Of a DNA stretch of 50,779 bases, positions 26,371 to 34,644 are shown one piece after another. The position numbers were made by a program, and so were the translations under genes. Source of the DNA: Chloroflexota bacterium (lineage in GTDB: Bacteria > Chloroflexota > UBA6077 > FW602-bin22); the NCBI GenBank assembly GCA_016875715.1, contig VGOZ01000016.1, forward strand, positions 1 through 50,779. The letters are read 5' to 3'. Positions within the stretch are counted from its first letter, which is position 1, and the number at the start of each line of letters is the position of its first letter. The notes beneath the pieces are model-generated. The model worked only from the letters and a program-made list of their open reading frames with translations. It was not told where the DNA came from and made no database searches.

Positions 26371-28311
26371 GTGAGCGAGTTCCTTTCATCGCGGCTCGGG
26401 CGCCGACGCCTGATCGCCATCGGAGCTGCCAGCGGCGCGGGTGCGCTGCTCGCGGCGTGCGGCGCGGCAGCGCCGACAGCGACGCCAGTCCCGGCCAAGT
26501 CGGCCGCGCCTCCGGCAGCCCCTGCGGCGGATCCGACCAAGCCCGCGGCGGCGGCCCCGGCCCCGACGGCGGCGCCTGCTCCCGCCGCGGCTGCGGCGCC
26601 GGTGCCGACAAAGCCTGCCGAAGCCGCCAAGCCCGCCGCGGCGGCAAAGCCGGCCGCAAACCGCATCACCATCGCTATGGGGCAGCAGCCCGATACGCTG
26701 ATGCCGCGGATCGGCTCGATGATGGCGCGCACCGAAGTCCTCGGCGCGCTGCACATCGAACTCGTCCGCTCCGACGACAAGGGCGTCTGGACGGCGATGG
26801 CGGCCGAGAGCGTGCCGTCCTTTGCGAATGGCGGCGCCAAGTGGGTTGGCGATGGCGAGGACAAGCGTCTCGAGGTCACCTTCAAGCTGCGCAACGGTTT
26901 CAAGTGGCACGATGGGACCCCGGTGACGACGAAGGACATCCGGTTCGCCTGGGACCTTCTCATGAACCCCAAGTTCAAGGTGGACGACAGGTCGGCCGAG
27001 GTCAAGGTCCAGGACGTCGTGGTCGTCGACAACAACACGGTGACGTTCAAGTACCACTCGGCGAAGACGGCGAAGGCCGCCGCCGTCAGCGGCTTCAAGG
27101 GGCTGCCCGTCGATCAGTTCAAGGGCTGGGCGAACCAGACCGAGCCGATCGGCGACGCGCTCTTCATGATCGTTGGGTCGATCCTGCCGGAGCACATCCT
27201 GGGTAAGCTCGCGCCGGAGGAGATCGAGAAGCACGGGTTCACCCGCGCGCCGGTCCTGGCCGGTCCGTACAAGTTCAAGGAGTGGATCCCGGACCAGACG
27301 ATCACCCTCGAGGCCGTCCCGGACTATCCGCTCGGCGTGGCGAAAATCTCCACGGTCGTATTCCGCATCATCAAGGACACCAACGCTCAGCTTGCTGCGC
27401 TTCAAGCCGGTGAACTCGACGTGCTCACCCAGGTACAAGGGCCGGACCTCGATAAGGCCCCTGACCTCGACCGGATCGTGGCACAGGGCCGGTACAAGGT
27501 CCACTACATCGCGGGAACGCCGTGGGAGCACATCGACTTCAACGTGTCCAATCAGCATCTGGCGAACAAGAGCGTCCGCAAGGCGATCGGGCACGGCATC
27601 AATCGCGAGCAGATCGTCGAGCGCCTGCTTCATGGCAAGTCCAAGGTCGCTCACTCGTGGGTGCAGCCGGGCCTCCCGCCGTGGGCATACGATGACGCTT
27701 CCCTCGTCAAGTACGAGTTCAGCCCCACGAAGGCCCAGGCCCTTCTGCGCCAGGCCGGCTACACGCCGGGCTCCGACGGCATCATGGAGAAGGGCGGCAC
27801 GAAACTGAAGCTGAAGTTGCAGACGACCGACGCGGCGCTCCGCAAGAGCGTCGGTCAGGTCATCCAGCAGCAGCTCAAGGCCGTGGGAATCGACATCGAA
27901 CTTGAGTTCATCCCCGGTGCCGGCCTCTTCGACAACAAGGGCCCGCTCCGCACCCGCACGTTCGAGCTCGGCCTCTACACCTGGCTCTCCCAGATGAACC
28001 CGGACCGCATCGACTACATGCACACGAAGAACATCCCTTCCGAGTCGAACAACTTCTCGGGCAACAACTTCCCCGGGTACAGCAATCCGAAGGTCGATGA
28101 ACTCGCGACGAAGGGCGCGAGCCTCATCGACGAGAAGGATCGTGCTCCGATCTACCACGAGCTCCAGAAAATTTGGACCGATGACCTGCCGGTCCTGCCG
28201 CTCTTCCAGCGCGTGGTGGTCGCGACGGCCCGGACCAACCTCCAGAACTTCAAGCCGACGCCGACGTCGACACCGGAGACCTGGAATATCTACGAGTGGT
28301 CGCTCGCCTAG
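26371..28311 (+). CDS. Family-5 extracellular solute-binding lipoprotein
   Basis: 646 residues. The signal is lipoprotein type with a twin-arginine-like start (GRRRLIAIGAA) and lipobox LLAAC (Cys30), followed by a 70-residue Ala/Pro/Lys spacer. The mature part is an SBP family 5 (DppA/OppA/NikA) fold: TFKLRNGFKWHDGTPVTTKD, GPYKFKEW, VRKAIGHGINREQIV, and a closing ELQKIWTDDLPVLPLF. It captures peptides, nickel chelates or sugars outside the membrane; the ligand cannot be read from sequence. AAGGAG precedes the GTG start. The two permease genes follow directly, giving an incomplete Dpp-type importer operon: ATPase subunits are not in the window and must be supplied from elsewhere. Confidence 0.93.
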   Translation: MSEFLSSRLGRRRLIAIGAASGAGALLAACGAAAPTATPVPAKSAAPPAAPAADPTKPAAAAPAPTAAPAPAAAAAPVPTKPAEAAKPAAAAKPAANRITIAMGQQPDTLMPRIGSMMARTEVLGALHIELVRSDDKGVWTAMAAESVPSFANGGAKWVGDGEDKRLEVTFKLRNGFKWHDGTPVTTKDIRFAWDLLMNPKFKVDDRSAEVKVQDVVVVDNNTVTFKYHSAKTAKAAAVSGFKGLPVDQFKGWANQTEPIGDALFMIVGSILPEHILGKLAPEEIEKHGFTRAPVLAGPYKFKEWIPDQTITLEAVPDYPLGVAKISTVVFRIIKDTNAQLAALQAGELDVLTQVQGPDLDKAPDLDRIVAQGRYKVHYIAGTPWEHIDFNVSNQHLANKSVRKAIGHGINREQIVERLLHGKSKVAHSWVQPGLPPWAYDDASLVKYEFSPTKAQALLRQAGYTPGSDGIMEKGGTKLKLKLQTTDAALRKSVGQVIQQQLKAVGIDIELEFIPGAGLFDNKGPLRTRTFELGLYTWLSQMNPDRIDYMHTKNIPSESNNFSGNNFPGYSNPKVDELATKGASLIDEKDRAPIYHELQKIWTDDLPVLPLFQRVVVATARTNLQNFKPTPTSTPETWNIYEWSLA

Positions 28312-28348
28312 TCGTCTGATCCCGCGACTCTGAGGGGGAGGGCCGAGC

Positions 28349-29311
28349 GTGCAGGCGTTTCTGCTGAGGCGGCTTGCGCAGATGGTGGTCATGATGATCG
28401 CCATCTCGGCCCTCATCTTCCTCATCATCTCGTTCGTTCCGGGAGGACCGTTCGACACGTTGTTGTTCGGCACCGGAACGGTCACCAAGCTCGAGGTCGA
28501 TCGGCTCAACGCTTTGATCGGCCTCGATCTCCCCTGGTATGAGCGCTACTGGATCTGGCTGGTCAAGGTCGTGCAGGGCGACTGGGGCGAATCGTGGAAG
28601 GTGGTGTACGGCCAGCCGGTGATGAAGGTCATCGGCGATCGTATCTTCGCGACCTTCTTGCTGATGGGCGTCTCCACCGCGCTGGCCATCCTCATCGCGA
28701 TCCCGCTCGGCATCTATTCGGCGGTGCGCCAGTACTCGCTTGTCGACTATCTGGTCACGGCTTTCTCCTACTTCGGTCTCGCCATGCCGACGTTCTGGTT
28801 CGGCATCATGATGATGATCGGGTTCTCGGTGCAGCTCGGCTGGCTGCCGACTTCGGGTATGTACACGCCGGGCGAGGACCCCACACTCGGTGATCTATTG
28901 GTCCATCTCATCATGCCGGTAACGGTTCTGGCTCTCGTCGAGGTCGCGGTCGTGAGCCGCTTCATGCGATCGGCGATGCTCGAGGTGATGAGTCAGGACT
29001 ACCTGCGCACCGCACGGGCAAAGGGGTTGCGCGAGATCGTCGTGATCGTGCGGCACGGAATCCGCAACGCGCTCATCCCGGTGATCACCATCGTCGGTCT
29101 GCGGATACCCGTGCTGTTCGCCGGCGCGATCATCACCGAGTTCATCTTCTCATGGCCCGGAATGGGGCAGATCTTCATTCAGGGCGTCGTGGGGTCGGAT
29201 TGGCCGGTTGTCCAGGCAATCCTCGTCATCACGAGTTTCCTCGTGATCCTCTCGAATCTTGCGGCGGATATTCTCTATGCGGTGGTCGATCCGCGGATTC
29301 GGTACGCCTGA
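28349..29311 (+). CDS. DppB-type ABC permease
   Basis: 320 residues, six membrane helices, BPD_transp_1 family. It begins with the family-typical FLLRRLAQMVVMMI and IISFVPGGPFD, and contains the EAA loop that docks to the ATPase (EVMSQDYLRTARAKGLRE) and the end VDPRIRY. It is the first of two membrane subunits of the importer. GTG start with a GGGGGAGGG ribosome site; 37 bases after the binding-protein gene. Its TGA overlaps the ATG of the next gene by one base, so translation is coupled. Confidence 0.95.
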   Translation: MQAFLLRRLAQMVVMMIAISALIFLIISFVPGGPFDTLLFGTGTVTKLEVDRLNALIGLDLPWYERYWIWLVKVVQGDWGESWKVVYGQPVMKVIGDRIFATFLLMGVSTALAILIAIPLGIYSAVRQYSLVDYLVTAFSYFGLAMPTFWFGIMMMIGFSVQLGWLPTSGMYTPGEDPTLGDLLVHLIMPVTVLALVEVAVVSRFMRSAMLEVMSQDYLRTARAKGLREIVVIVRHGIRNALIPVITIVGLRIPVLFAGAIITEFIFSWPGMGQIFIQGVVGSDWPVVQAILVITSFLVILSNLAADILYAVVDPRIRYA

Positions 29312-30249
29312 TGGCGACCCTCGCCGCGACTGCGCGCCGCCAAGACGACGAGGTTCTCAGCGCTCCGGAGATGGGGCAGTGGGCGCTGGCGTGGCGCCGC
29401 CTGCGCCGCCACCGACTGGGTCTGGTCGGTCTCGTGACCATCAGCTTCGTGCTCGTCGTGAGTTATCTGACTCCAGTCATCGCGCCGTATTCGCCCACCG
29501 AGATCGATCTGCTCGAGCAGTTCGGCGATCCCTCGCTGGCCCACCTGCTGGGCACCGACGAACTGGGCCGCGACATGCTCTCTCGGCTCATGTACGCGAG
29601 TCGCGTGACGCTCAGCGTCGCTCTGGTATCGACACTGCTGGTGAACCTGGTCGGGGTTCCGCTCGGGGCGATCGCCGCGTATCAACGCGGCTGGATCGAG
29701 ACCATCGTGATGCGGTTTACGGATGTGATGCTCGCCTTGCCACTGCTCCTCATGCTCCTCGTCTTCTCTCGCATGCTGCGGGAGATGAAGGGATTGAAGG
29801 ACCTGTTCGGCTCCGAAAATGTCAGCATCGCGGTGATGGTGGCGATCCTGACTATCTTCGGCTGGATGACGGTCTGTCGTCTCGTCCACGGCGCCGTGCT
29901 CTCGTTGCGCGAGCGGGAGTTCGTGGACGCGGCTCGAGCGATGGGCACGCCGGCCAGCCGGATCATCGCGCGGCACCTGATACCCAACGCCGTCGCTCCG
30001 ATTCTCGTCGCGGCCACGCTCGGGTTCGGCCAGCGCATCGTCTTCGAGTCCACTCTATCGTTCCTGGGGCTGGGCATCTCTCCGCCGCACCCCAGTCTTG
30101 GCAACATGCTCACCGAGGCGCAGGGATACATGTTCCGCAACCCGATGCTCGCGGTCTATCCAGGTCTGGTGATCTTCGTCGTCGTGCTCGCCATCAACTT
30201 CCTCGGCGATGCCATGCGCGACGCGCTCGATCCTCGTGCAAAAGGCTGA
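29311..30249 (+). CDS. DppC-type ABC permease
   Basis: 312 residues. An N-terminal cytoplasmic stretch precedes helix 1 (RLGLVGLVTISFVLVVSYLT); then the periplasmic block with HLLGTDELGRDMLSRLMY, typical of DppC/OppC, the EAA loop REFVDAARAMGTPASRII, and the late FLGLGISPPHPSLGNML and LDPRAKG end. It pairs with the DppB-type subunit to form the pore. ATG chosen at 29311 (TGATG overlap with the previous gene); the frame is open upstream but inside that gene. No ATPase gene follows. Confidence 0.95.
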   Translation: MATLAATARRQDDEVLSAPEMGQWALAWRRLRRHRLGLVGLVTISFVLVVSYLTPVIAPYSPTEIDLLEQFGDPSLAHLLGTDELGRDMLSRLMYASRVTLSVALVSTLLVNLVGVPLGAIAAYQRGWIETIVMRFTDVMLALPLLLMLLVFSRMLREMKGLKDLFGSENVSIAVMVAILTIFGWMTVCRLVHGAVLSLREREFVDAARAMGTPASRIIARHLIPNAVAPILVAATLGFGQRIVFESTLSFLGLGISPPHPSLGNMLTEAQGYMFRNPMLAVYPGLVIFVVVLAINFLGDAMRDALDPRAKG

Positions 30250-30380
30250 TAGTCTCGGTACAATCTGTGTCGTTGACCTTGGGCGTATCTATCCCGAGCC
30301 TGATTTGCGCTGATTCCTGCAGTCTGACTCCTGGAGATCTGTCCCGACGGCCAATCAGAGCGGCGAACCAGGAGTAACGC

Positions 30381-30773
<393 letters not shown>

Positions 30774-30784
30774 TTCGACGCGAT

Positions 30785-30813
30785 GAGGCGGCGGCGGAAA
30801 CGCCAACCGCCTC
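30785..30813. terminator. Hairpin with GAAA tetraloop between convergent genes
   Basis: Outer stem GAGGCGG (30785-30791)/CCGCCTC (30807-30813), inner stem GGCG/CGCC closing a GAAA tetraloop (30797-30800). It stands between the ends of the zinc-ribbon gene (+) and tyrS (-) and could terminate both, though no long T tract follows. Confidence 0.55.
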
Positions 30814-30838
30814 GCGGCTTGGCCTCGTCTTCCCCACC

Positions 30839-32740
30839 TCAGACCAGGTCGATTCGACAATAGGCGCGTCGCCCGGCACGTAGCACCGTGCCCGTGGCGA
30901 CATGCACCGTGTGGTTCCGATCGCGAATGGGCTCATCGTCCAGGCGCACCGCCCCGCCCTCGATCAGCCGGCGCGCCTCTCCTTTGCTCGGGGCCAGGCC
31001 AGTCGCGACTAGCAGGTCTGTCAAGGCCCATTCCGCCCGATCGAGCTGCGCCGTGGGCATCTCCTCGGGTGTTTCCCGTCTCTGAACCTCCCGTTCGAAC
31101 CGCTGTTCCGCCGCCTCGGCGGCCGTCGCGCCGTGGTACGAGCCCACGATGGTGCGCGCCAGGCGCTTCTTGAACACCATCGGATTGACACCGTTCGCCA
31201 TCGCGTGTCGCACTTCGTCCAGCGTGTCGTCGTCCAGCCCGGAGCACATCTCGTAATAGGTCAGGAGCAGAGCGTCGGCGATCGACATCACCTGCCCGTA
31301 CATCGCCGAGGGTTCCTCGGCCACCCCGATCACGTTGCCGGCGCTCTTGGACATCTTGCGCCCATCGGTACCGGGGAGCAAACCCGTCACGAAGACGATC
31401 TTGTCTCGATCCTGGATCGCACGCACGAGCGATCTCCCGGCGAGCATGTTGAACGTCTGATCGGTGCCGCCCAGTTCGGCGTCCACCTCGAGGGCGATCG
31501 AGTCGTATCCCTGCAGGAGTGGATACAGGAATTCGTGGAGTCCGATCGGTTTGTGCTCGGCGAGGCGGCGCTGGAACATTTCGCGCTGGATCATTTGCTG
31601 GACGGTGAACTGGGCGGCCAGACCGATCATGTCGCGCGCGGTCATCGGGTCCCACCACTCGCCATTGAACCGCATCTCGACCGGATTGGGTCCGTCGAAG
31701 CGCAGGATTTGTGCGGCCTGCTCGCGATACGTGCGCGCATTCTCCAGTACCTGTTCGTGGGTCAGGGGTACGCGCGCGGCATCTTTCCCGGTCGGATCGC
31801 CAATGCGGCCCGTGAAGTCGCCGATGAGCAGGATCACCCGATGGCCCAGATCCTGCAGCTCGCGCAACTTGCGAATACCTACCGCGTGGCCGATATGAAT
31901 GACCGGGCTGGTCGGATCGACACCCTGATAGACGGTGAGTCGTTCGCCCGAGCGGAGACGCCTCTCGACCTCGGCCCGTGACGGGTAGAGTTCCACCAGG
32001 CCACTATCCAGGAAGCGGTCGATCGCGTCTCGCGCGCGTGGCGCCACCCCCATCTCGACGACGGGTGCATCCCGATCCACACGAAAGGTGCGCGTCTGTG
32101 CTCCGTGCGCTTCCAGGATGCGAGCGAGCGCGGCCGCCGCCTCGCCGGCGCGCGCCGCGCTCTCCGCATCGATCGCGTCGATCGGGAAGGCAATCGACCG
32201 AGACGCCGCGGTCACCTTGCCGCGATCGCCCTGGCGGCCGATCCACCAGCGCGTGCGCACCTCGCGGTCGTCCGCATATACCGGTTCGCCCGGCGACACC
32301 CGTTCGACGCTCGTTTCACCCAGAACGGTGAAGTACTCGTCTCCATCCGCCAGGCGCACGGAAAACGAACCACGCAGGCGATCGATGTCGTGGGCACCAA
32401 TGGGCACGCGAAAGCGCAGGCTCAGCGCGTTCGCGAGATCGACAATGGGACCGATGCGGGGTGCCTCATCCCTCAGGGCGCGGTGGAGCAGATTCGCGAC
32501 CGAGGGCGGATGGAGGCGGTGATCGACGCCCAGTCGGTCGAGCGCGTGATTCCACCCGCGGACCTCAAGCGCGATCGCCTCAACTGTTTCATAGCGTGAG
32601 CGCGCGCCGTGGACCGCCTCGTCGAGAAGTGAGGCGATCGCCTCCCCTCCACGGACGGGGTCCACCTTCTCGGCCACTACCAGGGTTACCGAAGCATCGG
32701 GCAGGCGTTCCAGAAAGGATGGATCGAGTCGAAACTGCAT
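30839..32740 (-). CDS. tyrS: Tyrosyl-tRNA synthetase with N-terminal B3/4 tRNA-editing-type domain
   Basis: 633 residues from ATG 32740. Residues 1-about 228 are a complete stand-alone-type B3/4 domain, the fold of the PheRS beta-subunit editing site: PIVDLANALSLRFRVPIG (98-115), GDEYFTVLG (133-141), PGEPVYADD (150-158), RQGDRGKVTAASR (169-181). Residues 230-633 are a complete bacterial TyrRS: DRFLDSGLVELYPSR, YQGVDPTSPVIHIGHAVG (HIGH 282-285), GDFTGRIGDPTGKD, ELGGTDQTFNMLAGR, KMSKS (462-466), and a C-terminal S4 RNA-binding domain. It charges tRNA-Tyr; the added domain might hydrolyse mischarged tRNA. The two parts meet at VVEMGVAPRARD, where ATG (32053) and GTG (32047) could be internal starts and a G5 run occurs. 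Last gene of the lexA operon, 32 bases after upp. The frame is open 64 codons upstream of the chosen start but looks non-coding. Confidence 0.88.
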   Translation of the reverse strand: MQFRLDPSFLERLPDASVTLVVAEKVDPVRGGEAIASLLDEAVHGARSRYETVEAIALEVRGWNHALDRLGVDHRLHPPSVANLLHRALRDEAPRIGPIVDLANALSLRFRVPIGAHDIDRLRGSFSVRLADGDEYFTVLGETSVERVSPGEPVYADDREVRTRWWIGRQGDRGKVTAASRSIAFPIDAIDAESAARAGEAAAALARILEAHGAQTRTFRVDRDAPVVEMGVAPRARDAIDRFLDSGLVELYPSRAEVERRLRSGERLTVYQGVDPTSPVIHIGHAVGIRKLRELQDLGHRVILLIGDFTGRIGDPTGKDAARVPLTHEQVLENARTYREQAAQILRFDGPNPVEMRFNGEWWDPMTARDMIGLAAQFTVQQMIQREMFQRRLAEHKPIGLHEFLYPLLQGYDSIALEVDAELGGTDQTFNMLAGRSLVRAIQDRDKIVFVTGLLPGTDGRKMSKSAGNVIGVAEEPSAMYGQVMSIADALLLTYYEMCSGLDDDTLDEVRHAMANGVNPMVFKKRLARTIVGSYHGATAAEAAEQRFEREVQRRETPEEMPTAQLDRAEWALTDLLVATGLAPSKGEARRLIEGGAVRLDDEPIRDRNHTVHVATGTVLRAGRRAYCRIDLV

Positions 32741-32772
32741 GCCGCCGGGCATGATAGGGAACGGGATCGTGC

Positions 32773-33399
32773 CTACTCTGCCGTGCCGAACTGACGATCG
32801 CCCGCGTCGCCCAGACCGGGCGTGATGAAGCCGCGGTCGGTGAGGCCCCGATCGATCGCGCCGCAGAACACGCGCACATCCGGATGTGCACCGTTCAGTC
32901 GATCGATGCCCTCCGGCGCGGCGATCGCGCACAGGAGCGCGATGGGCCCCGGGTGGACCGTCTTCAAGCGATCCAGGGTCGCGACCGCCGAGCCGCCGGT
33001 GGCCAGCATCGGATCGAGGACGAGCGCTCGGGCGATCGCGCCAGGATCGGGCAGGCGGGCGTAGTACTGCGTCGGCCGAAGAGTCTGTTCGTCCCGCGCG
33101 AGGCCGATGTGCCAGACAGATGCCTCAGGAACCAGGCGCAGGATCGGGTCCACCATCCCCAGGCCGGCGCGCAGCACCGGCACCAGGGCGAGCTTCCCCG
33201 CCATCCTTGCCCCGGTGGTCGAGGCCAGGGGAGTCGCCACCCCCACTGGCACCAGCGGAAGGTCGGTCAGGGCCTCGACCGCCAGCACCGTCGCGAGGCT
33301 GGTCAGCGCGTCGCGGAACGCGGAGGCGCTCGACGAGCGGTCGCGCAGGGTGCAGAGCGCGATCGCGCAGAGCGGATGAGCGCAGACGCGCACGGGCAC
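32773..33399 (-). CDS. upp: Uracil phosphoribosyltransferase
   Basis: 208 residues, the normal family length, from GTG 33399 (GTG 33393 is an alternative). Motifs: HPLCAIALCTLRDRSSS near the start, VPVLRAGLGMVDPIL, the PRPP-binding loop LVLDPMLATGGSA, and the uracil-binding end DRGFITPGLGDAGDRQFGT. It converts uracil and PRPP to UMP in pyrimidine salvage. No clear ribosome site; the start is 13 bases after the sigma-like gene, so translation is probably coupled. Longer forms of the frame run antisense-like through the upstream gene and were not used. Confidence 0.93.
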   Translation of the reverse strand: MPVRVCAHPLCAIALCTLRDRSSSASAFRDALTSLATVLAVEALTDLPLVPVGVATPLASTTGARMAGKLALVPVLRAGLGMVDPILRLVPEASVWHIGLARDEQTLRPTQYYARLPDPGAIARALVLDPMLATGGSAVATLDRLKTVHPGPIALLCAIAAPEGIDRLNGAHPDVRVFCGAIDRGLTDRGFITPGLGDAGDRQFGTAE

Positions 33400-33412
33400 G
33401 GGTTCGATGCTA

Positions 33413-33904
33413 TCAGCGTGGACTGGCGCGCAGGATGCGCGCGAGGGAAGCCTCGGCACGGCGTCGCGCCTTCTGCACTGCCTCGACGGACGCCCGCTCC
33501 GCGCGGGCGAGCTCGTCCGCCGACACCGACTGCCAGTACATGCGCACGAGGATCGCGCGCTGGCGGGGCTCATCGTCCCGTACGGTCGGCGATTCGGTCG
33601 GATCGGGCGGGTCCCATCCCGCACCCTCCAGCGTGGAGAGGGGAACAGTTCGTCCCTTCCGGCGCCGCTCCGCGCGCAGGAAGGACTCGATGCGGCGCCG
33701 CGCGCGGGGCACGATCGCATCGACGTCCCGATCCGGCCGCAGATCGGGGTCCTCGGCGAGGACGGCCAGAACCGTCGAGGACGCCTCCTGAAGTAATTCA
33801 GCACGATCCATTTCGCCCAGCCCCTGGTGGGCGAAATGCGCGTAGGGAAGGCTAAGCCGGGCCAGGCGCAGGAGTTCCTCCGGAGCGACCGTGGTGCCGA
33901 TCAT
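33413..33904 (-). CDS. Sigma-70-like (ECF-size) protein coupled to lexA
   Basis: 163 residues. The middle resembles sigma region 2 (HQGLGEMDRAELLQEASSTVL, then RARRRIESFLRAERRRKGR and VPLSTLEG) and the end a region-4 helix-turn-helix (RQRAILVRMYWQSVSADELARAERASVEAVQKARRRAE, key pattern from about residue 112). Sequence matches are weak, so it could also be a non-sigma HTH protein. Its ATG (33904) overlaps the lexA stop (ATGA), so it should be made together with LexA and would be induced by DNA damage if lexA is autoregulated. No signal or membrane segment. Confidence 0.6.
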   Translation of the reverse strand: MIGTTVAPEELLRLARLSLPYAHFAHQGLGEMDRAELLQEASSTVLAVLAEDPDLRPDRDVDAIVPRARRRIESFLRAERRRKGRTVPLSTLEGAGWDPPDPTESPTVRDDEPRQRAILVRMYWQSVSADELARAERASVEAVQKARRRAEASLARILRASPR

Positions 33905-34518
33905 CGGGCGCCGACCCGCCGGATCACCGCCACGACGCGCCCGATCAGTTCGACGTCCGGAACGACGAGCGCCTCGAGGACCGGGTTTGCCGGCTGCAGT
34001 CGCACGTGGCCGCCCTCGCGGTAGATGCGCTTGATCGTGCACGCCCCATCCGCCAGCCGCGCGATCGCCATCTCACCCTGACCCACACGCGCGCCCGGTT
34101 GGACGACGACCAGGTCGCCGTCGAGCACGCCATCCCCGATCATTGAGTGTCCGCGTACGCGCAGCAGGTAGGCGTCGGGGGTGCCGGCGAGATCGGCCGC
34201 AACCCACTCGTGTTCGCCGGGCGCGTCCGGGGCATCGAGGGGCCGTCCGGCGGACACCTCGCCCACGATCGGCAGGCGCAGCAGGCGTGAGGGAGTCGTC
34301 TCCCCATCCGGCCAGCGCCGCAGCACGAGGGAACGTCGCCGACGCGGCGTTCGCGCGAGGAAGCCCTTCGTCTCGAGTGCGACGACCACCTGGCGGGCCG
34401 CACCGGGCGAGCCGAGGCCGGCGCGCCAGGCGATCTCCTCCAGAGTCGGCGGCGCACCCTCATCCCGTACCCCTTCGGCGATGAGATGCCAGACTCTCTC
34501 CTGGAGCGCGGTGAGCAT
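33901..34518 (-). CDS. lexA: LexA SOS repressor
   Basis: 205 residues with the LexA layout: an N-terminal winged helix (LTALQERVWHLIAEGVRDEG, TLEEIAWRAGLGSPGAARQVVVALE), then an S24 peptidase domain. The self-cleavage site is Ala90-Gly91 (GEVSAGRP), the nucleophile Ser125 (GHSMIGDG) and the general base Lys163 (CTIKRIYREGG), all intact, so RecA-stimulated autocleavage is expected. The recognition helix differs from that of E. coli, so the operator should differ too. The upstream region is unusually AT-rich and holds a direct repeat GTGATG-N8-GTGATG that might be the operator. First gene of lexA / sigma-like / upp / tyrS. Confidence 0.94.
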   Translation of the reverse strand: MLTALQERVWHLIAEGVRDEGAPPTLEEIAWRAGLGSPGAARQVVVALETKGFLARTPRRRRSLVLRRWPDGETTPSRLLRLPIVGEVSAGRPLDAPDAPGEHEWVAADLAGTPDAYLLRVRGHSMIGDGVLDGDLVVVQPGARVGQGEMAIARLADGACTIKRIYREGGHVRLQPANPVLEALVVPDVELIGRVVAVIRRVGAR

Positions 34519-34539
34519 CGCCCCAGAAAATATGACAAA

Positions 34540-34559
34540 GTGATGTTAATGTTGTGATG
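34540..34559. promoter_or_regulatory. lexA: Candidate LexA operator: direct repeat GTGATG-N8-GTGATG
   Basis: Copies at 34540-34545 and 34554-34559 are 14 bases apart within the only AT-rich stretch (about 34524-34560) of this GC-rich neighbourhood, 21-41 bases before the lexA ATG. Function is inferred from position alone. Confidence 0.35.
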
Positions 34560-34629
34560 AGTCAGCGAGGAATATTCCGGATTAGTAGCGAACGAGCATC
34601 GCGCACGATCGCTCAGTGGTACCGCGGGC

Positions 34630-34635
34630 TAAAAT
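34630..34635 (+). promoter_or_regulatory. TAAAAT -10 element before the GT4 gene
   Basis: Nine bases before the GTG at 34645, which would make the transcript leaderless or nearly so. Confidence 0.4.
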
Positions 34636-34644
34636 GCACGCACA

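Noticed and set aside
26386-28509. 707-codon minus-strand frame opposite the binding lipoprotein
   Set aside because: Composition is Arg/His/Asp/Val-rich with no domain; the plus strand carries a complete SBP family-5 protein.
32741-32932. 64-codon extension upstream of the B3/4-TyrRS start
   Set aside because: Arg/Cys-rich nonsense overlapping upp antisense-frame; MQFRLDP is the typical beginning of B3/4 proteins.
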